Below are positions 32,521-43,204 of a stretch of DNA of 64,000 nt, piece after piece (the first letter of the stretch is position 1; every line of letters starts with the position of its first letter). Location: positions 768,222-832,221 of the forward strand of contig NC_018337.1 of the NCBI RefSeq assembly GCF_000234665.1. The letters are read 5' to 3'. A program made the translations under genes and the position numbers. The notes below the pieces were generated by a model, which made no database searches, had not been told where the DNA came from, and saw only the letters and a program-made list of their open reading frames with translations. Origin of the DNA: Leishmania mexicana MHOM/GT/2001/U1103 (taxonomy: Eukaryota; Euglenozoa; Kinetoplastea; Trypanosomatida; Trypanosomatidae).

Positions 32521-35027
32521 GACGCTGCGGCACTGGCATTCTTGAATGCCACAAGGGAGGAAGGGGGGAGGGGGGCTGAAAAAGGTCACAAGAGGCAGAG
32601 AAGAGCCAAGACACGAGCATGGCAATAACGGACCAACATGTGCACTGATTCCGAGATGCAGTGAAGAAGATGCCTGAATCCATAATTATCCTGTGACCGC
32701 CACCTGCGCCACGGTTGGGCAAAAGACGTTGCGGCGGGTGGTTGTACCGCGACAGAGGCCCCAGAAGGAAGACTATACCAGAGGCAACGGCGAAAAGAAA
32801 GAGACTGCAGATGTCGATGTGTGTGTGTCTGTGTGTGTGTGTCTGCTCTGGAGACCGCCACGAGTCGCTGTCACACACACACACACACCACTGATGAGTG
32901 CGTAGATAGCAATGTTGGAGCGGGTTGGTGCGTGCGCCGTCCCCATCCCCTCTGAAAACACACTACGCGCAAAAAAGACGCCCTCGTGCAGACGAAAAAA
33001 AAAAGAAGCGGAGGTCTGTGAGGCGCACGAGAGACCGAGTGAGCAACAACAGGACAACAACGTGCAAAGCTAAAAAAAGACACAACACGCCTGCCCGTTT
33101 CACCGCTCATGACCGGGAGACGCATTCACGTCGCCTCTAGTCGTGGGTACGCCGTCTTTTGGTGCGCGTGCGTGTGTGCGAAGTCCGTTGGGCTTTCAAA
33201 GTCGTGGGAACGCTATCTGAGCGCACAGCCTGTCAGCCCACCCACCCACCCCCGCCCAGCGAATAATGAAAGATAATATTCCGAGCGCTGTTGTGTTTGC
33301 GACAGCCCACCCACACATCGATCTCTTCGTCTTTGTGCGGGTGGAAGCAGAGGGGAGGTATCGGAGAGGGAGGGGAGGGGGCGGCGGGGAGAAACGATGA
33401 TGACGGAAAAAAAAACAACGAGCACACAGAAACATATATATATATATATTGTATGTTGCTGGTGAAGTATAGAGACAGGGCGACTCGTCAAAATAAGATA
33501 GGTGCCCTACCCCTTTCTCCAACCCTCCCTCTTTCCACAGAAGGGCTGTCTGCGTGCTCGACGCCTCTCTCGGTGACTGTGTGCGCGCCGCGGTATATCT
33601 TAGTTTTGGCACTGTATCTCCTTTTTTTCTGCTGCCGTCTGCATCCGTCCCGCTCTGCTGGAAACCCGAGCCGAAGGTGAACGGGTAAGGTGCCGTCCCC
33701 TGTCATGCGAGAAAGAGCGAAGACGTTCATGAAACCAAAGGAGGGCGGAAGGCAAACAACAACGAGGGAGAAGCCGTCGCGTGAGTTGATGCATCCGTGA
33801 TGCACTGCGCCAAAAAATGCAACCGAAAATATGAGCCTTACGTGAGCTAGGCCCACAGAGCCGACAGCGTCCGATTCTGTCCACCAAGAAGGGGTGAGAG
33901 GGGGACGAGGGGATACAGGGGGCCGCTCGTCTCACCTACACCCTCCCCCTCCCCCTCCGTCATCGCTCTCTCACTGTGCGCAGCGAGGAAGCATCATCGT
34001 TGTCTTGATTACGGAGATGAGGAGAAAGAAAGGCGCCAGCCGCCAAGTGTGAAGAGGGAGTGGCGGTGTTGTGTCTCGCATGGGAGACCATGCAACAAGG
34101 CGTAGAAGGGCAATCGGAGAGAAAGCGGGGGTTGCGTGGGGGAGAGAAGAGGGGGTGGGCGTGCGTGCGTGTGGAGGGAAAATGCTGATAGGAACAAAAG
34201 AGGTGGACGAAGGAGGCGTGGGGGAAGGCTGGTGCATGCGCACGCCTGCGCATCGCCGCAACGCACAACTACCACACAGAAAACAAAGCAAAGGGGTCAG
34301 CGGAGGGCCACGCCAACGGTCGCGATTCCGTCTCAGACCCACTGCGCAGTGACATGGGTTCAACGGAGATCGTGCAAACACCGCGGAAGCGGTAAGCCGA
34401 GAAACGAAAAAGGAAAAAAAAGGTACAGCGGAGCCAAGAATGCGCATACCGCTGCGTGCGTTCTTCTTCGTTGGCCGTGATGCACCGAAGGTGAGTCCTT
34501 CGTCATCGTCCTTTCATGACTCTCGCTTTGCCCCATCTCGGACTGCCTAGCCGCGTATCTGTGACCCAATGCAGCTGTGCGCGAGACATGGAGTCGCCTA
34601 ATTGCTTCCTTGCTCCTGCCCAATGTTGCGCACTAACGCGCGACAGCTACGCTCGGTGGCACAAGAAGAGGTCCATCTCTTCACGGACTCGCGTGTCTGA
34701 TAGAGACGAAGAGGGGGCGGAACACACCAAAAAAAAGCGAAAAGGTGAGGCGTAAACCACTCTACCACAGCCCCAGCAGAGGTGTGCATCTATAAGCTGA
34801 AGAGAAACACCGCACACACAGAAAAGCGCGCCGTCGTCGCGACGGCGGTGGTGGCAGGAGAGCGGCTTAGAATACAGCTGTGCGGGCACCGTCAGAAGCC
34901 GCAGTCTCCCCTTCACCCCCTTTCGCACTCACACGTCACGAGTTTCTGACGACCGAGCGCTCCATACCATCGCTCCATGTTTCAACCGCGCCTCATCGGC
35001 CTCTCCCCCGTTTCCTCACAACCCGCG
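32521..35027. other. Intergenic spacer
   Basis: Mainly the 3'UTR of the disordered-protein gene. It holds CA/TG runs (32818-32845, 32875-32888), a TA tract (33433-33449) and pyrimidine-rich tracts at 33330-33400 and 33880-33960. No gene was recognised. Confidence 0.5.
33433..33449. repeat. TA microsatellite
   Basis: A (TA)8 run, one of several TA tracts of similar length in the spacers of this window (15185, 17025, 19164, 25129, 47787). Confidence 0.8.
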
Positions 35028-38000
35028 TCAGAGCCATGAGTCAATAAAGTAGGTGGCGGAGTTGGAAGTGGCTGTGAGAGTGGGGCGGTAGCGCACGTAC
35101 GACACATCCACGCTGCGCGACGCGTCTTTGGTGGACGACAGTCCGAGGTGCAGTTGCTGGTATGCATGCGGTGATGTGGCGGGCCCCTTTGAGGACGACG
35201 GCCCCTGCAGCTGGCTCGCGAGCGACGAGGGACACGGCGGCGCTGGCCGGACGCTGCAATCAAGCCGGCCTGACTCCTGCTGGACTGTGCGAGACCGCAA
35301 GCACGTAGTGAACGACGCGCCCCACCGTGTGCTTGCGTCGCACTGGACCTTTCCTGGCTTTGAGAGCAGCGGCTGCTCCGCCTCCAACGACTGGCTGGCA
35401 TTCAATGACACCAGCGGCGACGCCTGCACACGCGGAAGCGGTGGCTTGACCGAAGATGACGCTACTGTGGGAGACGGTGTGCCGTTTGCCTCCTCACCGT
35501 CGCTGAGCGCGGGTGACATCAACGCAGGGTGCTGCGTCTGCCGTCCGCGGTTCTGACGTGCTTCATTGGCGAGCGCGCTGCACCCGCTCTCGCCACCCAC
35601 ACCTTCCACAGGGAGGCCTGCGTGCTGCGCGTCATGTGCGACGGCCGGGTTCCGCCGAAGTCCAGGAATGGGCAGAACGTGGAAGTACTGCGTTGCTGGA
35701 GGCATGAAAAGAGAGCAGCAGCTCTCGCCAAGCGCCTGTGCTGGTGACTGAATCATGGACACTGTCGGCGTACCGAGGTTCAACGTGTCGGCGACATAAC
35801 GCGGGGTGACCCACCCACCTGCAGAGCGATCCGTAGACCTGTGCAACAGCCCAAGGTCACCCGTCGCGGCATCGGGTTGGAGTAGCTTCTGGGGCTGCTG
35901 GTGCGATGGTTGAGCCTGCACCTCCACGGACATCAACGACATCGCTGTCAAGTCCTCGGACGCCTCTTCAGCAACCCGTTCGGAACGCAGCGCGGTGCGA
36001 GATGGGCTTGTGTGAGCGGAGAAGGAGTGATCACGTGGAAAGATATGGACAGCGCCGAAGATAGGGGAGGTGCGCAAGACGTTCGGTTGCTGTCGCTGCG
36101 GTGGCTGCTGCTGCTGCACAGCAGTGCTCGAAGGAAAGTCGCCGAGAAAGCGTGAAGAGTGGCCCTCGGCGGAAGACGGCGGCGGCGTTGAATGCTGCTG
36201 CTGCGACACCTCGCTCGGGTGCGGCGTCCACACGCGCGTTGCCTGGCGGGCCCGCACGCGAATCGGTGACACAGAGCACTCGGAGTCGATGGTGCTGATG
36301 CTGTGGGCACCGCTCAGGTAGTCCGCAATGTTGCCATCGGAGAGCGGCGGCTCACCGCCACCTTCAGAAAAAGATACCCCGGTCGTCTGGCTCCCCGATG
36401 CGCGAGCGTTCTCTGCAACCTCAAAGGCGTTCACCACTGCAGTCGGCGTCGCCGCGTCCAGTTTATCATACCCCCATTCGTGAGCATCGCCCTGCAGTGC
36501 AGATACTACAGGGGACGGCGAGTCGGACGCACGAGGCGTGGAGGTCAGGGTGGCCGCTCCTGCCGCAGCGACACCGGTGGCCGTAAGCAGGGGGTACGCC
36601 GAGTACCCTTTCGTGGGTATGGGCGACAGTTTCACTGGCGTAGGGAAGCCCGTAATCTCCGCCAGGCTCTCCCAGCCTGGGGTTGCGCTGCCGCCTCTCC
36701 ATCTGTGCGCCCGATTCAGCGGCGTGGGGGTGGTCAGCAAACCAGCATTCGGGGGCGATACACCCGATGAACACGTGCGCGCTGTCGGCGTGTGCGCGGC
36801 TGTGGCGGCGTGGGCGGTGAGCAGGCGAAGGAAAAGCCCTTGGCGAAGCGGTGATGTCAAGGGCGTTTTGAAAGCGGAGAGGTTGCCGTTTGTCCCCTCC
36901 AGAGTCGGGGGGACACACGGCGTGCCTTCCATCTGGTCAGCCTTTACCGCTGCAGACGAGTTCTCGGTACCGTCCTCGATGGCCGGCGTTGTGAGGCGCT
37001 CCTTGGCAGGCCCGCAGCCACTCGGCGCCTTTGCATCAGACGACTCCCCGCTGGCACCGACAGCGGTCGCCAGAGAGAGCACAGACGCGCTAGGAGTGGT
37101 GCAAGAAGACACAGAGGTTGCGGCATAGTGAACGGCGAAGTGTTCGTTGGAGCTGCAGTCGGTGCTCTCACATCCACCGGTGCTGTCGCGATTAGGAGCG
37201 AGCAGAGGACTCGCTCGTATGTCGCGAGGACGAGGAGGCGTGTGCGCCACGGCATCAACTACCGCGCAGGGTGCGGGAGGCGTTGCCTCCGGCTCAGGCA
37301 CAAAGGTGCGACAGCGGGCCGAGGCAGTGGACATGTCTGTAAAGTCGTCGTCGTCACCGAAGAGCACACGCTCCGCACCCGCGGCAGCAATGGGGGTGAT
37401 CCCACTCTCGGTGTTAGACGTGAGCAGGTGCGGCGGCGGCCTTGCAATACTACACGCATGCAGCGCTGGAACGGCGCCACGGTGCTCTCCACTCGCACTG
37501 TGCCGTGCGTCCGTGTAACACACAGCTTCCACTTCGCCTGCCGGTAAAGTGCTTGCCAGCTTTAGCGGTGGCCCAGTGAGCAAGTTCACAGCCTCGCGAT
37601 TGCCCACCGCAGTGCCAGACGTCCACTGGTGAGGTACGCCTCTAGCTGCCGCACAGGGCACCGATGCTTCGGCACCTCCATGGGGACACAACAACAGCGC
37701 AGGACTTGAGGGCGCCACCACAGCAGTCGGTGGCCACTCTGCAAACCACGACGAATGGTAGTCACTGTCTGGATGTGCAGTCGAGTCGCCGTGGCTGTTT
37801 ACGTCATCTGCAAACGGGCTTGGGCTCACCCCTTGCAGACTGTGGTGCGCACTTTGTCGCGACAGTGCCTGAGCGCCAGCGTTTTTCGGTATGCCGGATG
37901 TGTCGCCGACATCATGATCCGCGCATCCAGCAGGCGGCGGAGGCGGAGGCACGCGAGGCGAAGGTGAGTGAGTCGTGTGGGACAGAGCCCCGTCACTGCA

Positions 38001-38267
38001 CCACTCACCCTCCGGCGCCATTACTGCGTTCACGGTGAGTGAGCTCCACGGCGACGCCAGCGCGCTCCGTTCATCGGCAGCGGTGGTGGTGCTGCCCAGG
38101 ATATCTGCCGCCTCGCGCGGTCGGCTCCCTTGAAACGGTGTCGGCGACGCGGATGGAGGCACGCGGGAGGGTGAACGGCAGGAACTTCGCCGGATATTGC
38201 TCAACTTCACCACGGAGCGCGTCCCGCACTGGTATACGAGAACACGTCGTTCCGTGGCCAGCTGCAT
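35028..38267 (-). CDS. Large disordered hypothetical protein, 1079 aa
   Basis: Not recognised. The ATG at 38267 follows a strong pyrimidine tract and AG (38273-38274). Only the N-terminus (about 1-30: ATERRVLVYQCGTRSVVKL) and a few short segments look ordered. The rest is Ser/Pro/Thr/Ala-rich with a Gln-rich stretch at about residue 720. Many Ser/Thr-Pro sites occur (GFPTPVKLSPIPT and RVWTPHP), of the sort used by proline-directed kinases. The frame is uninterrupted over 1079 codons and third positions are G/C-rich like the neighbours, which supports a real gene despite the low complexity. No signal peptide or membrane segment was seen. A regulated scaffold or cytoskeletal protein is possible but unsupported. 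Confidence 0.75.
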   Translation of the reverse strand: MQLATERRVLVYQCGTRSVVKLSNIRRSSCRSPSRVPPSASPTPFQGSRPREAADILGSTTTAADERSALASPWSSLTVNAVMAPEGEWCSDGALSHTTHSPSPRVPPPPPPAGCADHDVGDTSGIPKNAGAQALSRQSAHHSLQGVSPSPFADDVNSHGDSTAHPDSDYHSSWFAEWPPTAVVAPSSPALLLCPHGGAEASVPCAAARGVPHQWTSGTAVGNREAVNLLTGPPLKLASTLPAGEVEAVCYTDARHSASGEHRGAVPALHACSIARPPPHLLTSNTESGITPIAAAGAERVLFGDDDDFTDMSTASARCRTFVPEPEATPPAPCAVVDAVAHTPPRPRDIRASPLLAPNRDSTGGCESTDCSSNEHFAVHYAATSVSSCTTPSASVLSLATAVGASGESSDAKAPSGCGPAKERLTTPAIEDGTENSSAAVKADQMEGTPCVPPTLEGTNGNLSAFKTPLTSPLRQGLFLRLLTAHAATAAHTPTARTCSSGVSPPNAGLLTTPTPLNRAHRWRGGSATPGWESLAEITGFPTPVKLSPIPTKGYSAYPLLTATGVAAAGAATLTSTPRASDSPSPVVSALQGDAHEWGYDKLDAATPTAVVNAFEVAENARASGSQTTGVSFSEGGGEPPLSDGNIADYLSGAHSISTIDSECSVSPIRVRARQATRVWTPHPSEVSQQQHSTPPPSSAEGHSSRFLGDFPSSTAVQQQQPPQRQQPNVLRTSPIFGAVHIFPRDHSFSAHTSPSRTALRSERVAEEASEDLTAMSLMSVEVQAQPSHQQPQKLLQPDAATGDLGLLHRSTDRSAGGWVTPRYVADTLNLGTPTVSMIQSPAQALGESCCSLFMPPATQYFHVLPIPGLRRNPAVAHDAQHAGLPVEGVGGESGCSALANEARQNRGRQTQHPALMSPALSDGEEANGTPSPTVASSSVKPPLPRVQASPLVSLNASQSLEAEQPLLSKPGKVQCDASTRWGASFTTCLRSRTVQQESGRLDCSVRPAPPCPSSLASQLQGPSSSKGPATSPHAYQQLHLGLSSTKDASRSVDVSYVRYRPTLTATSNSATYFIDSWL

Positions 38268-38272
38268 GTGGC

Positions 38273-38320
38273 CTGAACACCGACAAACGGAAAAGAAAAA
38301 AACAAACGTTGGCGCAAGAA
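38273..38320 (-). promoter_or_regulatory. Predicted polypyrimidine tract and spliced-leader acceptor
   Basis: On the coding strand, TTGTTTTTTTCTTTTCC and neighbouring pyrimidines lead to TTCAG at 38273-38277, leaving five bases (GCCAC) before the ATG at 38267. This also excludes the in-frame extension to 38357, which would read through the tract as Phe/Leu/Val residues. Confidence 0.55.
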
Positions 38321-39261
38321 AAAGTAGAAACAACGAGTGAGACGGTCCGTCCTCCACTCGCGGCGTCGACGATCTATCCAGTTATCGATCTATAGTGTGG
38401 CTGTGTGTGCGCGTGCTTGCTTTGAGAGATTGACGCGGCTTGCAAGGCGGCTGTGGACAGCGGGGGAGAGAGAGAAGCAGCCGTCTCGGCTCTCTCAGCT
38501 CCACAGAAAAGAGAGCAGGTTCGCTGTCGTCGCAAGCGCGCGTGTGTGACTCCACGCCAGCGGGTCTGCTTCTCGTACGTGCGTTGATTGTCTGGCTCAC
38601 GTGTATGGATAGGGAAGTACGCGGGCAACTTGACAAGCGTCTCCGCGCCTTCCCGTGGTTGGCGTGGGGAGGAAGAAGGAGGGAGACGAGGGCGGTATCT
38701 TATGTAGGCAAGTCTCAGTCCGAGGCAGGCGACACACCACAACAGCAGGAGAGATGAAAGGCAGGCGAGGGAGTCGACGCGCCCAGAAAACCGCAAAAGA
38801 CGCCAGTGATGACGAGCATGGGGAAGGAGTGGGTGAGGGTGGACCTGTTTGTATGCATGACGGTAGTAGAGGAAGGGGCATGGTGGAGCCTTGCGGCAGG
38901 GGAGCAGAGAAAATTACGAAGAAGCGAAGAGCCCGGTTGGCAAGGGGGGAAAGAACCCAAATGGGCCTGTGCACCCTGCACCGCGGGGCTGCCTTTGCTG
39001 CTTTCGCCACCACCACGAGGATACATGTGACACGTGGTGCATCTCACAAACATGTTCTACCCTCTTGCTTTGTTCGTTAAGACGGAGCGACCTCAGCTGC
39101 TGCTTCATTCAGGGCGCCAGCTGGAAACATCCCCTCCCCACCAACCATTCTGATTACGAGGATGCAGCATAAACACTGCGTTAGTGAGGAGCGCTTTTGC
39201 GGCGAGGTGGGCGTCACCTCGTGGCTACGACCTCTACTGGGGAGGGGAGGAGGCAGTGGAC
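38321..39261. other. Intergenic spacer
   Basis: Contains the 3'UTR of the PDE12-like gene and the distal upstream region of the disordered-protein gene. No gene is seen. Confidence 0.5.
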
Positions 39262-41763
39262 TCACTGCATCGTGAAGGCGAGGTCTGCGACGAGGGCGAC
39301 GTGGTCGGACGGGTATTTCTTGTTCGGCAAGGCAAAGTTCTCTGTCAGCTCGGCCTCTGAGGGGATGGGCACCGTGCGTAGCACTTCCAGTGAGTCTTCG
39401 GAGAAGAAGATGTAGTCGATCACCTCGCGAAAGGTGAGCGTGAAGTTCGTCCACGGCAGTGAAAGGTCGGTGCGCTGGTAGGCGTCCTGGAGGCGCACTT
39501 GCGGTCCGTAGAGCGCCTCATGAAATACCTTTGTGATGACGCGCTCCCTGCCCTCCCCATGCACCGGGTCCTTTTCTGCCTGCGCCTGGTTGCCTGCCTC
39601 TACAGGGACCTCTGCCAGATCAGCCGTAGTGGGTGTCGCCGTTTCTGCTGGCAATTTGTCTTGCCGCTTGCAATCCTTTCGCGCCTCCGTGGCGTGCGGC
39701 AGCGCTGCGACTTTGCCAAACAGCTCCCCGAGGTCGTCGTCGTAGCCGAGCAGTCGCGCGCAGCCCCACCAGAAGAGCCTCCCTTTGTCCCAGGACGGGT
39801 GATCGGCCTCCACCTGCCCTGTTGTGAGGAGACGGTATGCACCGGTCGGGTGCGTGCAGTTGAAATCACCACACATGACCAGAGGTCGGCGCCGCCGAGC
39901 GCGGTTGGCTAAACTGAGCGGCGGCGGCGCCGCTGGGTCGGCGTCGGGCGAGATCAGGGTGGAGTCGTTCAGCCAGTGCAGAAGCATGTACGCTTGGAGA
40001 ACGCGAATATGGCAAGCATTCGCGTGGTAAAAAAGATGCGTATTGCCGACCACGATCTCCTTGTCACTGGTCGATTCCCGCAGCACCACTCGCGCCCCAA
40101 TGGAGGTGACCGCGGAGAGCGCTTCCTTGAGCTCAGGGCAGGCGCCCACTCGCTCCGCCAGTTCCGGAAACATGATGGAGAGGGTTTGAAAGTTTAGCGG
40201 AACGGACGCGTACTGCACGAGCTGGAAGCGGGACTCGCGAAATAGGAAGCCGCAGCCCTCCTTCACCGATCCAGACTTGTTGCAGTACACCCCGTCGTAC
40301 CCGCACGCGCGCATCACAGGCAGAAAGTAGGATTGGAAGACGTCCCGACCGCACTCCTGCAAACAGACGATATCCATATGATAGGCCAAGAGTTCCTGCA
40401 CAATGCGCACCTTCCGGTTCTCAAGGTCGAGGATGTCGTCGGTGGCGAACGGGTATATCTTCGCCTTGGAGCTCTTCGATGTGCAGAAGTCATCGTAGAG
40501 GATGTTGTACGTCACGACGCGGAAAGCTGGGTAGTTGACGACCGTCGTCGTCTCCTGCCACCGCGGCACCGGCGGCGGTAGCTGGCGCACGACACTGGGC
40601 AGGCGCATCTCCGTCCAGAGGCCCGTGGCGGGGTCCAGCGAGACGCGCAGCATCATCTCCTTGCCCTGGAGTTCGCTGGTCGGCGTGAACGTTGGCGCGG
40701 TGCCAACCACGCGTACGGCCGCTTCGCCGTGGTTTGTGCTGCGCGTGTTCGCCGACGCCTCAGACAACACGCACCACTCGTAGCACAAGCTCTCCTTGGC
40801 CGCAAAGAGCAGCGACACGTCAGCGCACGCGAGCGGGAGCCCGACGTACGGGATACCTGGCGAGGTGATGGAGACGACCGTGGGCACGTTGTAGAGCACG
40901 CGTACGATCGTCTCGTTGACGCACAGCACCCGAGCATGTCTCCAAAAGACACCGTTGGGCAGCTCGGGGTTCAGCTCCGTGAAACGTTCGGTTTCGTTCA
41001 ACAACGGGAGGACAACCGACGTCGCCCCTGGCGCCGCCAGTGGACCATCCTCCTCCGCCATCCCTGCGAGATCGGAGGAGCGGCAGAAGGCGCGCACAAT
41101 AGGGCAGTCAGCGAATATTTTCTCCTTCGTCGTCCGCTTCGAGCTCTGCCCGCTCGACCGCGGCGGCGCAAAAAGCAGCCGGATGCGCCCCAGCGTTTTC
41201 GATGCCGTCTCTTTCTCCTCTCGAGCCATACTCTTTGATACCGTTGTGGTGCCGTGCTTCGGCTGCAACGGTGCCGCGGCGCCGGCCGCCGGTGCCGGCG
41301 CCTCGATGGACAGGTCGAGAGTGATGACCTGGCTGCCCTCTGGATGGAGCACCACCACCTTGTTCTTGGCCTGCATTGTGCGCTTCAGAAGTGGGCGAGC
41401 CGCAGCCGATGGCGACGTGGGTGATGATGAGCCGCAGGGCACGGAAGCAACGCTGTGTGATGAACCGGTGCGCGATGACGCTGATTCAATGGCCTGTGTA
41501 GCGCGACTCGCTTTGCTCCAGCGACGCTGCGCCTTCTCCGTTCGATAATCTGTCAGGAATGACGCAGAGGAGGGGGACGCGGTAGCAGTCTTGGTGGGCA
41601 GCTTCTTCTTCAGCGAGGTCGAGTCAGTGACTGGTGTGCTCGCGGCGGCGTCGTGCCGATGCGTGTCCACGTGCGGGGTAGTGGCGTCGACCGAGGTGGT
41701 ATGAGTAGCGCCAAGGGATGAGGCAAAGAGGCGAAAGCGGCGCAGCGGCAGCTGACGAAGCAT
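39262..41763 (-). CDS. PDE12-like 2',5'-phosphodiesterase/poly(A) exonuclease of the EEP fold, 833 aa
   Basis: The C-terminal half (about 412-833) is an endonuclease/exonuclease/phosphatase domain closest to vertebrate PDE12. Motifs in order are VVTYNILYDD, IVCLQECGRD (metal-binding Glu near 468), VGNTHLFYH, CGDFNCTHPTG (near 633), EVIDYIFF and YPSDHVALVADL. The PDE12-typical run LEVLRTVPIPSE before the last motif supports this subfamily over CCR4 or nocturnin. Human PDE12 is mitochondrial, removing poly(A) from mitochondrial RNAs and degrading 2-5A. Here the start ATG at 41763 gives MLRQLPLRRFRLFASS, Arg-rich and without acidic residues, which suits mitochondrial import. Residues about 30-400 are low complexity plus a beta-rich region matching the extra N-terminal region of PDE12. 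The frame extends to 41832 only through TTG. Confidence 0.85.
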   Translation of the reverse strand: MLRQLPLRRFRLFASSLGATHTTSVDATTPHVDTHRHDAAASTPVTDSTSLKKKLPTKTATASPSSASFLTDYRTEKAQRRWSKASRATQAIESASSRTGSSHSVASVPCGSSSPTSPSAAARPLLKRTMQAKNKVVVLHPEGSQVITLDLSIEAPAPAAGAAAPLQPKHGTTTVSKSMAREEKETASKTLGRIRLLFAPPRSSGQSSKRTTKEKIFADCPIVRAFCRSSDLAGMAEEDGPLAAPGATSVVLPLLNETERFTELNPELPNGVFWRHARVLCVNETIVRVLYNVPTVVSITSPGIPYVGLPLACADVSLLFAAKESLCYEWCVLSEASANTRSTNHGEAAVRVVGTAPTFTPTSELQGKEMMLRVSLDPATGLWTEMRLPSVVRQLPPPVPRWQETTTVVNYPAFRVVTYNILYDDFCTSKSSKAKIYPFATDDILDLENRKVRIVQELLAYHMDIVCLQECGRDVFQSYFLPVMRACGYDGVYCNKSGSVKEGCGFLFRESRFQLVQYASVPLNFQTLSIMFPELAERVGACPELKEALSAVTSIGARVVLRESTSDKEIVVGNTHLFYHANACHIRVLQAYMLLHWLNDSTLISPDADPAAPPPLSLANRARRRRPLVMCGDFNCTHPTGAYRLLTTGQVEADHPSWDKGRLFWWGCARLLGYDDDLGELFGKVAALPHATEARKDCKRQDKLPAETATPTTADLAEVPVEAGNQAQAEKDPVHGEGRERVITKVFHEALYGPQVRLQDAYQRTDLSLPWTNFTLTFREVIDYIFFSEDSLEVLRTVPIPSEAELTENFALPNKKYPSDHVALVADLAFTMQ

Positions 41764-42730
41764 GGAGGAAGACGAGTGGCAGCGGCACACCCGTAAACGT
41801 GCACACAGTGAACGGCGGTGACTAAAGCACAAGGGAGAAGCACTCGTGCCGGAGAATCATGCGGCCCAATGACAGACGTGTGCGCGAGCGCCGTCGCCGA
41901 ACCCAAGACACACAGGGAATCACGCGAAAAACAACTGATGGGAAAGAAAAAAAAGAAAAAGATAGGCAGCAGGTAGAGTCGTCACACCTATCCGATTTGC
42001 CGAGCCCTTGCGGCGAAGGTACACAGAGAAGCAGATCAGGTTGGAACGAGGAAAAAAAAGAAAAACGAAGAAGGTGCAGATGTTGAGATGGCGCCCGAGG
42101 GAGACGACGGGTGGGGAGGGGCATGAAAAGTGCGCGTGGGTGAAAGAAAGGGGAAGGGGGTAGGCTGCCTTTCTCTAGAGCGGTGCCGCCGCGGGTGACC
42201 GTGGTCTGCCGCCAGCGCCACCGGCGCCCGCCTACCCCAAACCCTCTGGAAAAGCTGACAGCTACGGTGCAGAAAGGAGACGCGTCGCTCTCTTGCGACC
42301 GTGCGACGGGAGCAGTCCCCACAACAGGCGAGCACCTCGGTGCGGTCGAAAAGGACTTGTTTGAGAGGGGAAGCGGTGAACCGTGCAACTGACAGCGTCC
42401 ATACAACACTCTGCGGGTAGGTAGGGGCGAGCCATCAGGGCGGAGCCGCGCGGACGCGGACGCGGACGGCTGCCCCTGTGTTGGTGTTTCTCCTCATTCG
42501 TCGGTTCGCTTCCGCTCAGCAGCGGAGGCTCAGGACAACCCTTTCAATGAACACACTAGTGCACACCTGCTCTCACGGATAGCCACACAGAGAGAGAGCG
42601 GCCACCCAGCACCACAGCGATGCCATCACCACCGCTCAGCCGCGGCGTGCGAGTAGCGGAAGGAGCAACGCGCCACCACTCTAGCTATTCTAGCCAGGAA
42701 AGCCGACTAGGAAAGCTGCCGATGTTGTGT
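41764..42730. other. Intergenic spacer
   Basis: The 3'UTR of the small membrane-protein gene and the 5' region of the PDE12-like gene, with T-tracts on the minus strand near 41945-41960 and 42050-42065. No gene is seen. Confidence 0.5.
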
Positions 42731-43204
42731 CTACGTTGCTGCCTCTGGCGGTGGTGGCACCTTCCCACGATAATCCTCTGCGGTGTCCCAGCACTTGGGC
42801 TTCACCGTGTTCACCGTCATCGCCACCATCGGCGCCACGCAGGTCCCCATGCCGTCCCATGCAACTTGAAGAACAAAGCTGCAGCACAGCAGAACAGTGA
42901 GCGCTGCTACGACACTCATCGTCACAGAGGCACTCACAAACGCCTCATACGAAAAGGGTACGAGCACGGCGTTGCCTCTCGTCGGCACACCGTCTGGCAC
43001 CGCAACACGTGCCGTCTTTGTCAGGTACTGCTGCATCTCCTTATCTGCAAAGCCGTAGGCTAGCACAATCGTCACCAGGAAGAGCAGCGCGCCGCTCATG
43101 CACACGTACACGAGCACATCCTTCACCACCGGCAAAAACGGCCTCTGCAGGGTGGCCAGGGAAAAGAATGAAAACCACTGAAGGAGGGTTGTTATGGCAA
43201 CCAT
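42731..43204 (-). CDS. Small two-TM hypothetical membrane protein, 157 aa
   Basis: Not recognised. The ATG at 43204 begins VAITTLLQWFSFFSLATLQR. Two clear transmembrane helices follow, at about residues 28-49 (LVYVCMSGALLFLVTIVLAYGF) and about 86-112 (SASVTMSVVAALTVLLCC), separated by a mixed loop with MQQYLTKTARVAVPDG. The tail is hydrophilic, Pro-rich at the end (KVPPPPEAAT), with Cys and Lys residues. The open frame extends upstream to 43483, but the added part is Pro/Ser-rich, derived from pyrimidine-rich 5'UTR, and starts at TTG. A role cannot be assigned. Confidence 0.7.
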   Translation of the reverse strand: MVAITTLLQWFSFFSLATLQRPFLPVVKDVLVYVCMSGALLFLVTIVLAYGFADKEMQQYLTKTARVAVPDGVPTRGNAVLVPFSYEAFVSASVTMSVVAALTVLLCCSFVLQVAWDGMGTCVAPMVAMTVNTVKPKCWDTAEDYRGKVPPPPEAAT

